Assembly (NCBI GenBank): GCA_029882675.1
Contig: JAOUKJ010000180.1
Coordinates: forward strand, 1 to 7,826
Direction: 5' to 3'
Length of the DNA stretch: 7,826 nt
Origin: Cyclobacteriaceae bacterium
GTDB taxonomy: Bacteria > Bacteroidota > Bacteroidia > Cytophagales > Cyclobacteriaceae
Position numbers and translations under genes: made by a program. This document shows positions 5,890 through 7,826 of the stretch, one piece after another (positions within the stretch are counted from its first letter, which is position 1; each line of letters begins with the position of its first letter). The notes under the pieces were generated by a model, which saw only the letters and a list, made by a program, of their open reading frames with translations, was not told where the DNA came from and did not search any database.

Positions 5890-7269
5890 TTATCTCAGCC
5901 CGTTAAAAAATGTATAATAGGCTCCGCCATCCAATATCCTTTGCATATACAGGGCTACTTCACGCGCGTGGTAGTCGCCCCACATACTCGATTCTCCATT
6001 GGCTATTTTGCTGCCTTCAGGCACATAGTCCCAGCCATTGGGCTGATGATATATTGAATGTAGTATCAGGCCCTGATGCAGATCATCTGTACTCAGGTAA
6101 GGCGTATCAAAAAGATGTGTTAGCACCGTAAGTCCTGCCTGCCAGTAATTTTCCCCATCGGCCTGATGGCCATTAGACATCAGGTATTTTCCCAGTCGCA
6201 ACAATCCCTGAGCAGCTATTGCTGCCGCCGAGCTGTCCACTGGTTCAAAGTCATTATAGGGATCTGCCTTTTTTCCGAGGTAATCACCCAGCTTATGGAG
6301 GTTTGGAGCGCCCGTGTCCCAGTATGGAATACCGTCTAACGGTGTATTTTTAATATAGAAATCGCAGGTGGCCCGTGCCGCTTTAAGCATAAAGTGCTCT
6401 GTTTGCTTCCAATCTGCCTCACCTTCCAGTTCCTCTTGTTTTATAATTCTCAAGAATTCAAGTTCTTCGGCAAAGCCGCACATGGCCCAGGCCAATCCCC
6501 TGGTCCAGGTTGAAAATCCGGTATAACCCTGCTGGGCATTGGGGCAACGGAAATTACCGTCTTTGGTGTTGAACACACTTTCATGTGCTGTACGCCCCCA
6601 GGTATCGTATGAATCACGCCCTTCACCGTAATAAACCGAATAATCTGCGGTTGCTTTGGCATGCTGAAGTAAGCGGTGAAGGAGGTTTATACGCACATCG
6701 CCCTCGGTCTGTAAGTCATGTCCTAAAAGATAACTCACGGCCAGGGCCCTGTTGCTGCGTATGGTATCCACAAAAAGGGAATGCGGACCGTTGAAAGAGT
6801 GGATAAATCCGCCATCTTTGATGGGTGTCCACCGGGTGGCCTGTACTGCCCCTGATATCTTCAGGGCAAGTTCATAAAAGTTTTTTTCCCAGATATTGTC
6901 GGGGATTTTCCCTTCATGCATCAGGCGTAGCAGGCTGCCATAGGTACTCACATTGTTGAACCCGTGATCATGTACACCGATGTGGCTCACGTGTGGAGCC
7001 ATTTTATCTACGGTGTTCCGGCGCCCCTGTTTTAAGAACTGCTCATCGCCGGTGGCATCGTACTGCAAAATGGCCGAACCGTATTGAAAGCCCTGGGTCC
7101 ATTCCGTCCAGCCCCGGGTAGTGTATTTTCCCGCAGCCGTAAAAACAGGAGATCCTGATGTCGGGTCATACTCCTTTTCTATAAGTAAAATCTTTTCACC
7201 TGAAAGCCCCCAGAACCTGCTAAGCTTGCTTCTCAGGTCTTCCGGTGTAAGGGAAAAATTAATTTGCAT
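5890..7269 (-). CDS. GH88-like unsaturated glucuronyl hydrolase (alpha6/alpha6 barrel)
   Basis: This 459-residue protein has no signal peptide and is probably cytoplasmic. Its pattern fits GH88, enzymes that hydrate the 4,5-double bond of unsaturated uronic acids left by polysaccharide lyases and so release the sugar. Visible blocks are WTEWTQGFQYGSAILQY (54-70), HDHGFNN (100-106) with Asp101 as candidate for the first catalytic aspartate, FVDTIRSN (166-173) with Asp168 for the second, GRTAHESV (225-232), and QGYTGFSTWTRGLAW (247-261), which corresponds to the family's QGY-STWARGQAW segment. Length is somewhat above the 370-400 residues of typical members. GH105 or another barrel of this fold is the alternative. 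ATG at 7269 has no Shine-Dalgarno sequence and sits only 16 bases after a terminator T-run. The gene heads a tightly packed set with the isomerase and Gfo/Idh/MocA genes. Confidence 0.68.
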   Translation of the reverse strand: MQINFSLTPEDLRSKLSRFWGLSGEKILLIEKEYDPTSGSPVFTAAGKYTTRGWTEWTQGFQYGSAILQYDATGDEQFLKQGRRNTVDKMAPHVSHIGVHDHGFNNVSTYGSLLRLMHEGKIPDNIWEKNFYELALKISGAVQATRWTPIKDGGFIHSFNGPHSLFVDTIRSNRALAVSYLLGHDLQTEGDVRINLLHRLLQHAKATADYSVYYGEGRDSYDTWGRTAHESVFNTKDGNFRCPNAQQGYTGFSTWTRGLAWAMCGFAEELEFLRIIKQEELEGEADWKQTEHFMLKAARATCDFYIKNTPLDGIPYWDTGAPNLHKLGDYLGKKADPYNDFEPVDSSAAAIAAQGLLRLGKYLMSNGHQADGENYWQAGLTVLTHLFDTPYLSTDDLHQGLILHSIYHQPNGWDYVPEGSKIANGESSMWGDYHAREVALYMQRILDGGAYYTFFNGLR

Positions 7270-7285
7270 AGGTATGGGTTGAGAT

Positions 7286-7318
7286 AAAAAAACCGATCCG
7301 GAGCGGAAACTCCGGATC
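7286..7318 (-). terminator. Rho-independent terminator after the NIPSNAP gene
   Basis: On the minus strand GATCCGGAG (7318-7310), a six-base loop TTTCCG and CTCCGGATC (7303-7295) form a perfect 9-bp, GC-rich stem, followed by GG and seven T residues (7292-7286). It begins 10 bp after the NIPSNAP stop codon. The opposite strand has no T-run after the stem, so it acts in one direction. It lies between two genes of the same orientation, with only 16 bases before the next ATG. Confidence 0.88.
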
Positions 7319-7328
7319 AGCTACAAGA

Positions 7329-7826
7329 TCATATTTGTGAGAAATCCAACGGGCGTAGTAGATTCGTATTGTTCTTTGATACTGTATCCTTGTACTCTTC
7401 CAACACTTTCAGTTTGTCCCAGGCCGGGTCAGTACGGAAAGCGTCCCAATGCTTGTTGCGGTCATCCATATTATCAAAAGTGGTCATATAAACCAGGTTG
7501 GGGCGCTCATGTCCGATCAATGCCTGTGAGTAGAACACTGCGTTGAAGCCCAGTCGTGAGAAGATGGCTGTTTCCCCGCCTTCGTTGAACATATGTATTT
7601 TGGACAGCCCTTTTTGTTCACTATAGCTTTGGTAACTCCTCAGCTCATATACACGCTCTGACTTGGGCGCCTTAGTATCGGGTATATCATATTTGGGCAT
7701 GGCCACAAAATTCACCAGCAGGCTGCTCTTGATGCGTGCGTACGCTGCATTTTCTTTTGAAGTATTGAGGTAATCCGCGCCGGATTTCAGGTATTTTTTA
7801 TCACTGTTTATTTTACTATGGATCGT
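7329..7826 (-). CDS. NIPSNAP-family protein, 5' end outside the window
   Basis: The C-terminal 165 codons are visible and the frame is open to the window edge, so the GTG at 7715 is internal rather than the start. The core RVYELRSYQSYSEQKGLSKI and the later F-x-x-LGFNAVFYSQ, NLVYMTTFDNM and R-x-x-HWDAFRTDPAW segments are the classic NIPSNAP domain, a ferredoxin-like alpha/beta fold related to dimeric alpha/beta barrels. The preceding stretch (YLNTSKENAAYARIKSSL then MPKYDIP) looks like the end of a first NIPSNAP-like repeat, as in the tandem-domain proteins of about 250 residues common in Bacteroidota. The biochemical role of bacterial members is not established. Export cannot be judged without the N-terminus. 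A strong terminator follows 10 bp after the TGA stop. Confidence 0.85.
   Translation of the reverse strand, partial: TIHSKINSDKKYLKSGADYLNTSKENAAYARIKSSLLVNFVAMPKYDIPDTKAPKSERVYELRSYQSYSEQKGLSKIHMFNEGGETAIFSRLGFNAVFYSQALIGHERPNLVYMTTFDNMDDRNKHWDAFRTDPAWDKLKVLEEYKDTVSKNNTNLLRPLDFSQI

Noticed and set aside
1..7826. CRISPR array, tRNA or rRNA gene, insertion sequence, or long direct repeats
   Set aside because: No regularly spaced repeats, cloverleaf-like segments, transposase motifs or terminal inverted repeats were seen on either strand.

Overview
The window looks like a chromosomal piece of a Bacteroidota bacterium, probably one that feeds on polysaccharides. The evidence is a moderate GC content judged by eye, near absence of Shine-Dalgarno sequences, and the gene mix: a NIPSNAP protein, a GH88-like glycosidase, a xylose-isomerase-like TIM barrel, a Gfo/Idh/MocA oxidoreductase, an SDR and an exported enolase-superfamily enzyme. 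The genus cannot be named from the sequence alone.

Layout: on the plus strand, bases 2-1120 hold the C-terminal part of a PhoD-like metallophosphoesterase that enters from outside the window. All other intact genes are on the minus strand and read from right to left. They are a NIPSNAP-family protein (cut by the right edge, ending at 7329), a rho-independent terminator (7286-7318), a GH88-like unsaturated glucuronyl hydrolase (5890-7269), a TIM-barrel sugar isomerase/epimerase (5070-5888), a Gfo/Idh/MocA dehydrogenase (3924-5069), an SDR oxidoreductase (2979-3752) and an enolase-superfamily sugar-acid dehydratase-like protein with a Tat lipoprotein signal (1451-2737). The first three enzymes after the terminator are packed with 1 bp and 0 bp between them and should be translated together. 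The SDR and the enolase gene follow after gaps of 171 and 241 bp.

The gaps are not empty. The 241-bp gap holds the C-terminal 40 or so codons of a HigA/XRE-type antitoxin. The 330-bp gap between the enolase gene and the phosphatase holds two remnants on the minus strand: an internal piece of a tartrate/D-malate dehydrogenase with a stop codon in it, followed by what looks like the N-terminus of a GntP-type sugar-acid permease. The acidic-sugar cluster therefore seems once to have been longer and to have decayed at its 3' end.

Working model (inference): the GH88-like enzyme frees an unsaturated uronic acid or related residue from an oligosaccharide in the cytoplasm. The isomerase and the two NAD(P)-dependent oxidoreductases process the product, and the enolase-superfamily enzyme dehydrates a sugar acid, apparently outside the cytoplasm. 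No transporter, polysaccharide lyase, SusCD pair, kinase or aldolase is visible, so the pathway is incomplete here and its substrate is unknown.
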